Part shown: positions 26,101 through 41,100 of the stretch, piece after piece
Numbering within the stretch: position 1 is the stretch's first letter
How the letters are laid out: each line of letters starts with the position of its first letter
Source of the DNA: Stenopsyche tienmushanensis
Taxonomy: Eukaryota; Arthropoda; Insecta; Trichoptera; Stenopsychidae
Direction of reading: 5' to 3'
NCBI GenBank assembly: GCA_008973525.1
Contig: WACJ01000009.1
Location: 1,364,001-1,428,000 of the forward strand
DNA length: 64,000 nt
Position numbers and translations under genes: made by a program
The notes under the pieces: model-generated
What the model was told of the DNA's origin: nothing
Seen by the model: the letters and a program-made list of their open reading frames with translations, nothing else
The model's database searches: none

Positions 26101-29100
26101 ACTAAAATATGTTCAAATAGCTTCATGCCACTTTCTAGATAATAACTGTCCTGGCATGGCTGTGTTAAAATACTTCAATCAATTTATTATATGGTGTACG
26201 TATTATTGGAATTCTTCGACTAATTATCATTCCGCTTGAGGAGCAAACAAACAAGTTTCAGAGCGGTTGCATTTGATCAAAAGCGGATTATCCTCAGTTC
26301 CTCGATATTGGACGAAACGATTTTTCAAACGTTTCAAACTTCAATGATATCGAATAAAATTATTTATATTAAATATGTAGATAAATGAATAAATTTATTA
26401 TCAATTTATTCTTTGTGTTTCCGTGCGAACGCAGTTATATGTAGTGTCATATCATATCATAGTGTTAATAAAGCAGGTGAGAGTCTCATACGGTAGAAAT
26501 GAAACTTCTAAGCTCATAGTTGTGAAACTGTGTGCTGTGTAATATATAATAAAATAGGCAAGCTACTGGTCTAGTGATTGCTTTATGCGCGTAACGTATC
26601 TATGATACATGCGAAAGAGACGGACAGAATAGAAGCGATTTCCCCTCTCTTTCCGACCAACTGCTGATTGGAGTTTCACTTTTCGTCTCGTTGGGCTGGT
26701 TGTTTCATTTTATGGTGCTACATCTGTGGGGAATAGTTGAATCTCTGGAAGCTGGGATAACCCAGCTAACATGGATTGGGTGCGCGACTTATCCTTTGTT
26801 TTGCCCCGATAAAATCGAATGTGGAACTGCCTATTACAAGAGGAGAAGGAAGAGTCTATACAATAGACAACACCACTATCTTCGACAGCTTATAACATAT
26901 AGGGAAGAACAGATCTGCTCCTCAAATGGCGAAACCGATTCCCATGGGAAAGTTGAGGTTTAATGGTGTTTTGATCCATTAAAGACAGACTAACTACACA
27001 GAGTTCCAGCACCACTCTTTTAATCCCCAAGATCACTACGTACAGAGCCTCCAGGCGTATTTGCTAAAAGCAAAAGAACTACTACGCAAGATCACTGCCA
27101 CCATGAATAGATCAGGGCTCGTATTGGTTCGGTCATTTGTGGTACCTAGCCATGAAGTCGAGCAACCGTACCCGCTCTCTCCTGTATGCACTAAGTTGTT
27201 GAAGATAGTGGTGTTGGCTTTTGAACATAGTTATCCTGTTCATTCTGTAATCCACATTCCACTTTATGGATACACAGCACAGGGTAAGCTGCACACCCAA
27301 CTCATATTATCCGGGCTACCGACGAGGCTACTTTCACCCACCTCTACTCTACATCATTACGGGCGTAGAGTTGCCTCGCCTGGGGTTTTATGGTTGGACA
27401 CCGCAGAGTTAAAAACCCACCCCAGTAACATGAGTAAGGGAGAGCCGGGGATTTTAGTCTGTCATCTGTTACAGCATCCTTCAAGCTGAGGTTAGATTCG
27501 TAGTGGCAATAACCTCGCAGTAGTTCCCCTTTTACCTCATTTCTACCCGCACCTTCGGGTGCATATAGTCTGAAGTCAGTCTTCGATGTGGTGCCTCGCT
27601 TCTTCTGGAAATTGCGGTGTGAAATGGATTGGCACTAGAACATGCCCGGGGATTCCCGGGTCAGGCTGCATAGCAGAAAGGGGCATGGTCTCTGTCTTAG
27701 ACCGATAAAATGGTTTCGTTCAACCCAATTTTCCTTTACCACGTCTATAGAATATTTACTTAAAAAATAGATATCATCTAGTCTAAAAATGGTTAGGTTA
27801 GGTTAGTCTTTCGATTGTCATGTTTTGTATGTGCTCGTTTAAATATTCCTGTCCATGAGACTTTTATTGCATATCCATCCATGAGTTTTGCTTTCTGCTT
27901 TTTGAGACAGTTTTTATAAATTATAATTAAGGTTTTATTAACATTATTGGACCCCACGGGAGTGATAGATGCATCGTTTTAATGCAGCTAAATATATGCA
28001 TTTTTATGCATATGCGTTCGAATTATTTAATGCGTCTGTTTTGAATATTGGTTATTAAAAGGTTGGCAATCCATGAACGATATAGCAATCCATTCGGCTT
28101 GCTGTAAGACCATTTGTTTAGGAAAATCTGCACTACCGAAATTCAATTTGGTTATTGTTTGCCGAAAGCACTCGGGTACATTGAAATGTTTTATTGAACG
28201 TTCTCTTCGGCGCAAACGAGTCAGTGCCAGGGCCTTTATAAGCAGCTCTCCCCAGACAATTTATTACTGAATGGGGAAAAAATTAAGCAGAAATGAATTG
28301 TCTTTTAAAATGTATGCTTGAATGCGATCGGATTTATTCGAGCGTTCGTCATGTCTGAAGTGCGTAAGTCATTAAATCGGTGCATCCATGAGAACGCATT
28401 TCTCATATTATTTTTTTGCAGAAGTTGATTAAATTTTTGTGGTGTATTGATAAATCCGGCTCGCGTTGTGAAGATGTGCAACGCCCGATGAGGATTCCCC
28501 CATCTTCCTTTTTTGACCAACTTTCGTCATTACAAATTCCATTAGTGTTTCACGCGAAATGTGTTTGGAGTATGTAAATTTACGTCATTCAGGGGCTCCA
28601 TTATCAGTGTCTTCAGAACAAACCCTCTACAGATTTAGTGGTAAGTTAAACGTCTCCCATTAGGTAGACACGGTGGGGTAATGGATCACCCGCCTCCCAC
28701 ACCCAGATCTTGCTCCAGGGCTTCCTTCTCCACTCCCGTCCCGTCACCTCCAATGGAACGCACTAAAAGGAACTGGGAAAAGCTTTTAAACAATAAATCT
28801 CGCTGTAGCTCCTCAAAAACAATATCGCTACTTGGCGCTGCTCGGTGTTACATCAACACAATGGGCCAGTGGTCAACCTTTAGACATTTTTGGCAAGTCC
28901 GATATTTGATCACTTTTCTGCTCCATTCCATTGTTTGTATTACACGACAAAGAATTGGCAGTCCAATAATGTGGATGAAGTCTAAAATAGCAAGAAAAAA
29001 TCGATTACAGCCAAATGAAACATTTCAAAACCACTCACAAACTCAATCTTACATTAACGCCGCAGAATAAAATAATCTAAATATAATAAAATGGCATTTG

Positions 29101-32100
29101 ACATTCATATGGCAAAATATATTGGCAGAAATGGGTCAATTCTTAAAATATAAGAACATCAAGAATCCGCACAAAAGCATTTTATTTGGGTATTACAGCT
29201 TAAGAGCTATAAAGCTTTTAAGTATTTATTTTTCCCAAGCAATCCCCATAGGAGATTTTCTTAGGCATAAAAATGTGGTGGATTCCCATAGCATTTCACA
29301 TACGATCAAATCGGGATAAGATTACCTAAACAGAAGTTTTAGATTTAAGGAAATCTATGGTTAAGTAACGAAATTATCTTATTAAAAGTCTTAAGGGGGT
29401 ATTTTAGACTAGAGTTTAATTTATTGACATTTTCAGAATAAACAAAATGTTAAAAAAAATAATTAAAAAGTAATAGGTTGGTAAAATGGAAATGGTAAAA
29501 AAAAGAGTGTGCCCTAGTTGACACAATTTTCACCCTTTAAATCAACAGAAACAAATTTTAAAAAAAATATTCTCAATAAGAATAAATGTTGCTATAGTTC
29601 CTACCTCAAATAAAAAATATTTTCATAAAATGGTGACTATTTAAAATAAAAGTCATTTTTCAGCCTTATTTTTCAGTTTTAAATTTTTTTTAAACAGTTA
29701 AAAATATTTTTTTAACATAAATCTGGTAGAAACAATAGAAGGTTATATATACAAAGTTCTTACCAAATTTAAAATAAATAAGTTAATTTAAACTTGAGAT
29801 ATCATGTCAACCGTGTTGAAAAAAGTAGTTTCGAGAGAAACGCGTTTAAAGATTCCATTCTCGTAGTACCAGCTTAGTTACTGTATCACTACAATAGCCA
29901 TAACTTTGTAAATAATTGGAATTTAGGAATCTTCTTTAGAGAATGGTCTGGAATTTGAAAACGTAAAAAAAAAGAAAATATATTTTTTCAAAATTTTAGA
30001 CTTCACGAGTACTCCGTTTTAAGCACCCCGTTTAACGCTGTTTCAGTATTGCGCGCTAGGATAGAAAGACTATCTTCTCTAAATAATTATTTATAGAGAT
30101 TTGGCTGCAGGAAGGACGACCTCCCGCAGCCAAGGCTAACCGTCGACTCCTCCAGCTCCCGCCTCCTGCGCGTCACTACCCAACCGGCAACGATGCACGC
30201 GCAAGAAGCGATCCGTAGGTATTCAGGTGCAATGTCTTCATAGGGCCACAAGAGATGGCGCTGTCAAAATAGCGCATTGCACCTGAAGAGAGACGGAAGA
30301 TGTCGCTGTTAATCTGGCAAATTAAATCTGCTCAGATTGAAGGCTTTTTTGTAAAGGATTTAAATCAGGTCACACATTTTTACGAAGCATTTCAATGATA
30401 TGCATCCTTTTTCCGTATTATTATGGCCTAGGAATGTTTATTTGAATAAAACCTCAAAAGTATGCTTCCTGTGCGTAATATGTTAATGAGCATTGTTTCT
30501 TTTCCTTCAAGATAGATAGAAATAGAGAAAAATTATCAAATCAGTGATCTCTAGATCTTTTGGCAACCATTTACAATTTTTTTAAGCATTCTCACAGAAA
30601 CTCAAAAGACCCATAAAAACACAGTCACATTTTAAATAATACGGTTTTTATAAATTGGCTCCTTACCATCGTTGAATGTTTCAGAGCATGAACACATTTA
30701 TATTAATATTCCAAATGAGTACGTTCGTGTACATGGGCAAATAAGGATGTTCGACATATTCACATATATGAGAAAAGACCCAGAAATATCTGATCTAACA
30801 AAGAAAATAACTAGAAAATTGGAAAAAAATACCTTTATTTCTCAACATAGTCTCTTTATATAGAACTGTTAATGTCTTCTTTGGGGCCGATTATCGCCTT
30901 TAAATCCATTATTTTGGCTGTTATTTTATCTCAGGTGTGAAGTGATGGACCCATGTTTAACCCATGGTTATTAATCAACGCAAAAACTTGGCTTTATAAC
31001 TGCGAAACATTGTCAAACACTCAATTGAAACATATTCACGACGCTTTTTTTACATTGTGAGCAAACACGGCACCCATCCCGCATACAGCTTTATCATGTC
31101 CAAATTTCCCATCAATATGCGATGTACAGCACTTTTTTAAATGTCTATTATGTCTGCTAGCTTGTGCACTTTCAGTTGACGGTCCAATACCATTTTGTGG
31201 ATTTTCTTCACTATTTCAAGCATGGTTATCTCATTTCGTCAACCATTACGTTGTTCGTCTTGGAAGCTTGTACGACCTTGTTTAAACTCTGCTACCCAAT
31301 ATTTTATTGTTGTAAATGAAGGAGCAGATTCTCCCAGAGTGGAATCTAGCTCGATTTGTATCGGGTATTACAGAAAAATGTATATATTCTTCTTTCATTA
31401 GATTCAATTAAAAAGAGTGTTATTTGTTTCAGGCAGACTATGGCTCGATGAACATAGTTAGTGTCTCATAATGAATTGCACACACAAAGCATCACATTAA
31501 TATTTATAGAATGTCATATTGTGGTTAATTAATATGTGTATATACAGTGTTTGTATATTTTTACAGTATAAAGGCTCATTGTGGACGTCTGATGGGCCAC
31601 TCTCTGAAAATGTAAGGCGTATTTTTTTGCCTTTTTCTCAATCAGCCCATAGCATAATGGGCCCGGGGAATGTTCCCAACAACGCTAATGGATACTACTT
31701 AATTAAGGAATGTTAAAATTACCATTATGCAAATTCTGGCCGACGTCCAACGTTTCTTTAAATCCTGATACGTTTGCTATTTTAATTGCATTCGTACATA
31801 AACTTTAAAAATGTCTGATGATACAAACACAAAGCGATCCATTCAGCGTCTCGCCATTAGTTCGAATGATATGCTGAGATCATTCCGAGATGACTCGTTT
31901 GTCCTTTAAGTTAAAAATATATGTGCTGTAATTGATCTAGTTTTTAAAAGCATTGCACCAATTGGAGATGGATTTATTGATCGAAAGCGATGTAGACGGA
32001 AGACAGAATCCATGTTTCCATGGCTGAACTTCAGATAAATCTACGTGGAAGACGAAAATCGCTCTTAAAGAATGCCTTTGTGGTTGTCATCCTCCACTAA

Positions 32101-35100
32101 ATCTTCATAGTCTTCAACACGTACCAAGACCATGCGGAGGGACACAAAAACGAAAAACAAACAGAACATCTTCGCATCCGAATTGTTTAAATATATAAAT
32201 AAAGCGTCAGTCGAAGTTCGTTAGTCGGGAAGATTGAGGACGCTGCGGGATGAATTCCGTCTTTTCTTCCCGGCGAAAGCGTGCTAATGTTCCCACATAT
32301 GTCGTCTCATATGCGATTTTTGGTATTTCCTTAATGTGTTTCGCCATAAACATAAGTCTTAACGCACAATAAACTCCACGTAAGCACTATTTGCATTCTC
32401 CGACCTAAGCATCAGCACTAAATTAGCTCAACATAAGCCAAGGAGACAATTTACGGCGACAATTAAGCAACTCTTGTGAGTCTTTTGAGATATGTGCTCT
32501 TCCGAGATCGTGAATAGCTCTGCATACGTTTATTTACACACGATGCTAATGCCAACTGACACTATAAATTATATGAATTTATTGCCGATATACAACCCAA
32601 AATATGATAATAAATCGATTAATAACCACCAAATGCATCTCACTGTCCGGATGCTTGCACAATTTACTGAGATGCAATTTGACGCGGAACAATAAAAGCC
32701 CCAATCTAAACAAGATCGAATATAATTGGCAAGATTTTCAGTATAAGGGTTTGGATTCAAATCCAAATTTATGGAAAGAAATCTCAACTTACAGTAAGAT
32801 CTTGCTTAATCTTTTGAGGAGTGAGCAAATTTAAAATCGATGAAGCCTTTGATGCCCTAATCGCTTTACACTGATTACTTTCTTTCAGCTGCTATCAGCG
32901 TAAGACAATATTCAATTCGAGGCTGAGTAAATTGTAAATAAGCTCTGTTGATAGCATACAAGATCACTTTATTTTTTATATAAAGGAATACACAAAAAAT
33001 CGATTAATATGCTTTTACTTTACAAGGAAATGATAATTGGACAAAGACTCGTCACGAACAGCAAACAATTAAATAAATAAACACTGGTATTTTTTTCGTA
33101 AACACTAAATAAACAATAAGCAAACACTGTCGATAGCACACAAAATTCAGTAGTTTCTTTGCGTAAACAAAAAAACACACAAGAAATCATTATTAGTCGA
33201 TAAATTTGGGCTAAGGATCTATATAATCGTGTATTGTAATGCGGGGAAGCTCTCCGTCTCTGTCTCCCAATCTGCGCTATGTCTGTCTCTGTCTCTGTCT
33301 GTATTCAAGCTCTCAAAAGTGGAGAGAGGATCTGAAGCCCTGCGATAGTACTCCTTTAGGGGTTAACGCGGGGAATACATTTTAATAAGATGCAGCACTT
33401 AACAGCATTAAACGAAGTCATCTTAACACACAAATTACCGTAGAATCCGTTTGAACACAGTTAGATTTTGAAAGTTGTGTGTACATTTGGTTCATGAACT
33501 GATCTCTATTTTGCATGGAAGTCGTATCTTTCGTAATCGTCAACTATATTAAAAGGGTAGTAATATGATATACTACAGAAATCAATGTTTTAATTTTCCA
33601 CATTCTAGAACATTCGTGTAGTAATTATTTGTAATAAGTAATTGTGGATAAATTAGATGCCAATCCCAATAACCACGTTGTTAAAAGTATGGAAAGATTT
33701 TTCTGCATCGCAAAATACAATTGAAAAAACCTAACCCCAAATTTTGTATGGATGCCTAGCTTTTTTATGAACCTATCTATATTAGAGCGACTGGACTTCT
33801 AATGATCCCTCGGCACGGTCTCCGCGGCCGAATAAGGTGACAGTCGGGAACTGTCGCAGCGGCGAAGGCAACGAAAAGTAAGCCAGGGCCCTCGATTTAG
33901 ATTTAAGATGTTGTGTTTGTGACGAGAAAGTTTCTTCCTCATTTGAATTTTTGCAAAGAAGTCATTTAACATCGTTTGCTCTTTTCCTATTTCGTTCAGC
34001 AAGAAATTTTAGATAGCAAGACACTTTACATCAATGATACCTTGTCTTGCCTTTGATCTTCTATTCAAAATTTAAATCACTTTGTATAAACTAATCCATA
34101 AATTCCGTTTAGGTTATACATTTTTTTTTACAAAGCTCTTGAAATGAAAATTGACTTTTTTTATTTTGCATCGAAATCCTTGCTTAGTTTTGGCCATATA
34201 TTATTCCATACTCATTTCAAACATTTTACGATCACCTCATTCCAGAAAAGATTGATGCTGTCTACAGCATCCATTATGCGGTAGTTTTTCCAAAAATCTC
34301 CAATGGATTGTTTGTCTTCTCCGTCAGTTTAATCAATCAGTTGTCGGAATCTCCGGCGCAGGTAATAAGCTGTGAATTTTGGAATCACGTCTTGGTCCAT
34401 TGATTGGATTAGCGAAATGTATTTGGCGACATGAAACCACTCTTTCAGGAATGCATGTTTTTAAGTCGGACGAATATGTTGGATGGCTTGAAGCATTATA
34501 TTTTATAAATTCGCAAATCAATCCAAGATTTTCTTCATAGTGATCCAAGATCACAATACGTAGTATTAAAGAGATGAAGTGATAACTTATATATAAGAGC
34601 CTTTAAGCTCAGTCTTCACAAGCATCCGCATTTTGAGAGGTCGTTACTGGGATAAAATCATTTAGGCATGGTATTATAATTGATGCTGATTCAATAGATC
34701 CTCATCCAATGCACAATCGTAATTTGAATTCATACTTTTATAATGAGAGTCCAGAAACTGACTGTTCATATTGTAATTGATCGATACGATTGCATGCTTT
34801 AATTATCATTGTATACGTGTATCTTTAATGCCGTTTTTTGATGCAGATTTCGAAATCCAATCATATTTTATATTCAGATACGCAAGCACAAAGTTCTTAT
34901 TGTGCTGCCATAAATCAATTAGTTGCTTATTATGATTATAATTAAAAATTTCTTACATCGAGGCGAAATTGAGCTGAGAGCGTCGCCGCTGGATACACCG
35001 CTGGAAAACGACAAAAACGTCGTTTAAACTGCGTTCGTGACGGCATAAAAAACGACATCGTTAATTAGCGATCTCTATAGAATTTTCTCAGATTAAAAAT

Positions 35101-38100
35101 GCACTTGGCGGAAAAAATGCATGCAAAGCGCCTGTCAATGGAGACATTCGTTCGAGTTGTTTGCTGACACAGAAGCGAATGCCACCGGATTGAGCAGACA
35201 GGAAGAATTCTGCATTAGCGCGCCGGCATTTAAACGAAGCAACATTTGCGAAAGAAGAAAGATACGAATCCGCAGCTAATAATGACATTTCACACGATAT
35301 TTTGATCGTGCAAAGTAAGAAATTGTTCCCAGCCAACGAGGCTATCGAGCCGGTATGTTAAGTAGGACCACTTTTGTAAATTGCAGTTTCTGTGGAAGCG
35401 CATTAACTCGCTGCCACGGGCTGCATAACGAATATCCTTTTAATAATCGCTTATGCTGATACGACGACTTCCACGCGAATGACTAATAATCAACAGTCAT
35501 TATGGCAACTGATCGCCCGGTGCAGAATGACATTGCATCGGCCACCGCCTGATCCGAATGCAACCAATATGCAATTGACCCTAATGAGATATTAATCAAC
35601 ACAGCGGTGGAATGCCAAAAGATTTCGAAAGCCTGAAGCATTTCAATTGATCATAAATTTGAACCCAACAGCCTTATAGCTCAATGGATTGAATAAACAC
35701 CTTATGGGTTAAGAAAACCTTGGAGGAGGAACTGCCATAGTTTTCCAAAGTCGTATTTTATTTACGTATGTACCCATTGCTTTCGTAAAAAACACCGCAA
35801 ACGAAGCAGACGCTATAGAAGGGAATATGTAAAAAATATTGAACAAATAATACAAGCAAACTTAAGTGAACAGTTTATTGCCTTGTCGAAATTAATTGAG
35901 AATTTGATTTCTTCATCCAATCCACAATATTGTGGACTTTTTGAAGCGAAACTTGTATATGCCTGGTAGGGCAATTAGGCTGAGCGAGACGAAAAGTGAA
36001 ACTCCATGTGGCAGTTTGTCAGAAAGAGATGACGAATCGTTTCAATCTCTCTGTCGAATTTATGCGTTCATAGATACGCTGCGCGCATGCGTTGCGTCAT
36101 CTCTACTGTGCCCACGCAGCATATAACACTTTTTATATATTACACAAACACAGCACAAATATTTTAGCTTACCATTTCCATTGTGTAAAATGGAAAAAAA
36201 TACAAAACAGACAGCGTGCAAGATTTTAGACAACGGAAAAAATGTTGAAAAATATCATACAATACACATACTCGAAAGTCACTTATTCAGTTTCAATAAG
36301 TTTTCCAAAAATATTTTTTCTTGATAACCTGTCTTTTAACTATTTACGGTCCAATATCATGACGTCCATGATACATATTACCTCATATAAACTGCGAAAT
36401 TTTAATCGGTTTTCATGCAATTAGATCAGGTCAGCTTCATCATAAATGACTTAAATAAACATCCAGTATTTTCATGTAATTAATGATTTAATTTGTATCG
36501 ATCCAGATTTTCTTGGATTTGAAAGAACAAGTACTGATATGATTAATAGAATCTTTTTGCTTCATTTGCACGTGAAATTGTTGAGGAAATGTCACTCTTC
36601 TATTAATCAATTTGAAGCAGAGTCAATTGTAAATAAGCACTGTTGATAGCATACAAGACAAGGAAATGATAATCGGACAAAGATTAATTCAACAAGCAGC
36701 GACCAACAGGAAGCAATTAAATAAATAAACACTGTCGATAGCACACAATATTCGTTCATTTATTTGCGTAAACAAATAACAAACTTAAAATCGAAATCAT
36801 TATTAGTCGATAGATTTGGGCTAACGATCTATACAATCATGCGATGTAGGCAGAGAAGCTCACCGTCTCTGTCTCCCGAACTGTGCTACGTTCTCTCTCT
36901 GTCTCTGTCTGCCTCCAAGCTCAATGTACAGGAGTGCTCTTTCTGAATAGTGGAGGGGGGGTCCCAGGCCCTGGGATAGTACTCCTTTAGGGGTTAAATG
37001 CACGAATTGAATTAATATTTTCTTATCATACTTGTACGCGCATCACGCATCACGTCAGTTTAAGGCGTCTTCTCACTTTACAAATTAAAAAAAAATGATT
37101 TTTATTTTATTTTAAATTTTGAAAGTATATATCTTCAAAAATGTTATATCAAAATTTCATAAAGATCGGACGAGTTTAATTACATTTTTGGGCGACCGTT
37201 AGGTGAGCACCCGGCTGCATACCTATTGTTCAGACTCATGGTGCAAGTACAAGAAAGTGGTGAAAAACAATCAGATAGAAACTTTTAAACACCCTTCTGC
37301 TCTAGCTGAGGATGTTCACGAGGTTTTGAAACCAATTTATGAAGATCTTCGTAGGAAATACCCAAAATAACAACGAGTGTTTCAACAGCTGTGTCTGGGC
37401 AATTTTTCTGCAACCAAAACTTTAAACGCGTTTATCTCGAAACAAGGTTTTTCGGTGGCTTGTTGATGAAATTTCGGAAACTATCCAGCCGATTGTCATG
37501 AAATTTGAATGACATATTCTTCATAGTTATGGCTATAGCGCATATCATCAGATTTTTGAAATTTTGATTATAAGTAATTTTTTTTTACAAAAAACTGCAA
37601 AAAAAAAACGCGTTTTTTTTTACTTTTTCGTAAAACATGCGCCATTTTGTTATTTTCGCAAATATCAAAAATTTGATGATATTCGCTATAGCCACTGATA
37701 TACTGAATCTAAAACTGTTTTATTTTTTTGTTTCAAATGACCCATCTCGGAGATACCATCAACAAGTCACGAACATAACATTTCTACGCGGGTTTTTCGA
37801 TGCTACTGTTTTATTATAATAATTGTTCAAAATAATAAAAATATTTTTTTTTCATTTACTTGAAAGATGTGTTTATTACATAAGATCCATTTTATCTCAT
37901 AGTTTTTAGCGAAAATCCTCGAAAAAAATCGTGAAAATAGCCTATTTTTGAGGCGCCTAAAGTGAGAAGACGCCTTAAATACTACTGCTATGCTAAGATA
38001 TCAAATTCAAGAAATAACCAAGTACTATACGTCCCGTCCAGAGTGTGTTAATCATCAATTATATTTTTAATACTTTATTTCCATTCAATTAAAATAAATA

Positions 38101-41100
38101 TTTATATGGAAGGCGTGTTGTTAATATACATCCTTCCAAGTTTGCGTCACAATGTTGCAAAGCCTGTATCCCTCTATTATTATTTTATTCTGAATCGTTT
38201 CTTAAGTATACGTTAAAGGGTTGAATACATTTGAATGATATAATTGCGGAGGCCTGTTTGTTGCAAGGAGATACTCCCAGATCCCATTTAATTGCCATTG
38301 CAAAGAAGGGTGCTCCGCAAGATAAATCGGTCGCTGTTCATCTAATAGACATTTACAATACACCACTTAACTTAAAAACACTCAAGCCATCCCTCTGGTC
38401 GTTTACAGAAGTAGTTGTGCCTACAAAAAAGACTTAAAATAAAAATGGATGCTGTCTTTTAAAAGCTATTCGAACCGCACAAAAAGTGTTTAACGATGAA
38501 AGGATTCCATGTCTTCGGCGAGCTGTTGAGCCGGATAATTTAATGATTAGCAGAGCCTGTAATTTATTGCTTGGCAGCTTGAAAATGTTCATATTTACTG
38601 CTGAGTAATTTCGCAAATCACATTGATAATCCATTAGTACGGATTGCAAATATCGTTTCCTCCGAGCTATCCGGGGAGATGAAATTAAATTGGTTTGCCA
38701 TTTCCCAAGAAAAACAACGAGCTGCAACTGAGAGCGGAGATAAATGACAAGACTCGCCGTCATTTTTTTTTTTTTAATTTAATTGCAAAAACTTTCAACA
38801 CAATGAGCATTGATTTCCCGGAGAAGATTTCGGCCTTTTCAAAATAAACTCATCATCTCAATCTCTGGAGTTAACCAATGACCTCCGATTGTCTCGCCGT
38901 AACAAATATCTTCATCGTGTGAAATTTGGCTCTCACGACTTCTTTGTCCGCGTTTCCGCAACCATCAATTGTGCCATGTCGATGCCTAAATTAAGTTTCT
39001 TCGCCGCATTAGCAACAAGCCCGCATCCAAAGTGTTTGCATTATACTCAAATTGTTTGATAAAAACCGGTCTAATAATATTTTCAATCAACTTCAAGCGA
39101 AAAACGTAGATGACACGTTTTTGTCATGTTTGCTGAAAATCCATTAAATGCACCGACTATTAACCCTTTGTCTGCTATATTATGAGATTGGTTATAAAAT
39201 AGATAATTTAGACATCCATTTGAATCGTTATTTATTTCATTTCGGTTTTCTTTCCAGTTCAATTGCAAACATTAATATCGGTTCTGTTGCGGTTTTTGTT
39301 CCGGGAAAAATAACGGTTATTTTGGCTTTCGGTTTAACTTCGGGTGATTCAGAGTTATTAATTTTAAATCCTTTATTTCTTTGTTGAAAAATAAAGACAG
39401 AAATAATGTGAAATTCGCACATATTATATAAGACAATAAACATAGAGAAAAAATATCGGAATGATTGAATTTTTATTTATATTTTTTTTTTTAATGGTTT
39501 CATCCTTTTTAGCGGCGTCTTTTGATGCAACCACAAAATCAAATAAAGCATTTATATATTATTTCATAATGCCTCAAAAGCATAAATTATAAAAGCGCCG
39601 CGATAACACATCCATAAAAGCGCCGCACGAAACACGAGTTTTTAAGCAAGCGGATCGGAATGAGTTAAGTGTATTAGCGTTTATATTGCATTGTGCTATT
39701 TTATACTACACATATCATGAATGATCATGTATATTTCCTAAATTCATCACAAAAACAAGTTGGTTAGACATCTGGATAATAGATAGCGACGTAATGTTCG
39801 TTCATGTCGTAATGCGGTTAGCGACGTTTAATGGGGAACCCAATTTTCTTTATTACTACTTGTGTCTATCAAAAAATGATCATCATGAACTGTTGATCAT
39901 AGGCAACGAAGCTTATTAGTTAAGTTCTGATTATAATTTTTTACTCACCTATGCCATTTTATTAATTTCTTGAAATCTCTTTTTGTTCTTAAAATAAATA
40001 TAATAAATTTACAACGTAAAAATTTTATTGGCATCAAAAAACATGTTTTCTGAACAGTATTTTAACCCCTAAAGGAGTACTATCCCAGGGCCTGGGACCC
40101 CCCTCCACTTATTCGAAAGAGCACTCTTGTGCATCGAGCACGGAGACAGAGAGAGACAGAGAAAACGTAGCGCAGCTCGGGAGACAGAGACGGAAAGCTT
40201 CCCCGCATACATCACACGATTGTATAGATGGTTTATTTATTTAATTGCTTCCTGTTTATCGCTGCTTTTTGAATGAGTCTTTGTCCGATTATCATTTCCT
40301 TGTAAAGCAAGAGTAAATTAATAGATTTCTTGTGTATTTTTTATGAAAAAGTCGTGGTCTTGTAATGCTATCAACAGTGCTTATTTACAATTGATTCAAA
40401 TTAATCAATAGAAGATTGATATTTCCTTAACAATTTCACGCGCAAATGAAGCAAAAAGGTCTCAATATGTGCTTGGATTACTGCATAAAATTGGAAATGG
40501 AAAAAAAGCAATGCATAAAATCAATTTTTCCTGTGAGAAATTTCAATTCTACCGTACGAGACTCGTGCATTTGTATTATTTCTGATAAATTGCAGTATAT
40601 AGTGTAAATCTATAATACAACCACAGAGGATAAACAAATTGGATTCGAGGTTCCAAAAGGCCATATGCAGTTCTGGCATCCTAAACGCATTCGAGAGTGC
40701 AACTCCCTTTTCCTCCTCCCGAAAGGTCGGCGGGATTGATGCAAGTGCATAGCGCAGGTGGGGCAGTTAAACGGCAAATGACGGCTCATTATGCTCAATT
40801 TGAGAACATCAAATCTGAGCGTAGTGCAGTAGCCGCCAACACCAACGCACGCACACAGAGAAGCGGCGCGCCGTGCACGCTCGCGGCCAAACGGCCAATT
40901 TTAGAAATTAAACGGCAATCACGGATATGAATGAATGCATTTACTTGCTGCAAAGCAAAGCACGCAACACGTTAATTCCCTAATGACCGACTAGCTAAAA
41001 ATACGTCGTACCATTAGTCGATACATTTTAAATCACTATTATTACGCTTCGTTAACCACATTACCCCGGGTGATGTCATTTTACAGCAGCTCGATTGGCA

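Noticed and set aside
27061..27489. 142-codon open frame on the + strand
   Set aside because: It lies in dispersed repeat R2; the frame is broken in the copy at 63725 and no domain is recognisable.
27791..27806. Three GTTAG units resembling the insect telomere repeat TTAGG
   Set aside because: Too short; expected by chance in 64 kb.
28681..29070. 129-codon frame starting Pro/Ser-rich
   Set aside because: No domain, no splice or promoter context, and second half of AT-rich chance composition.
33280..33300. GTCTCT repeats that might suggest an array
   Set aside because: A simple-sequence run inside a TTAA MITE; there are no spacers, so it is not CRISPR-like.
39237..39443. TTCCGGGAAAAATAACGGTT phrase recurring near 41.85 and 43.2 kb
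   Set aside because: Similarity is short and weak; not enough to define a repeat family.
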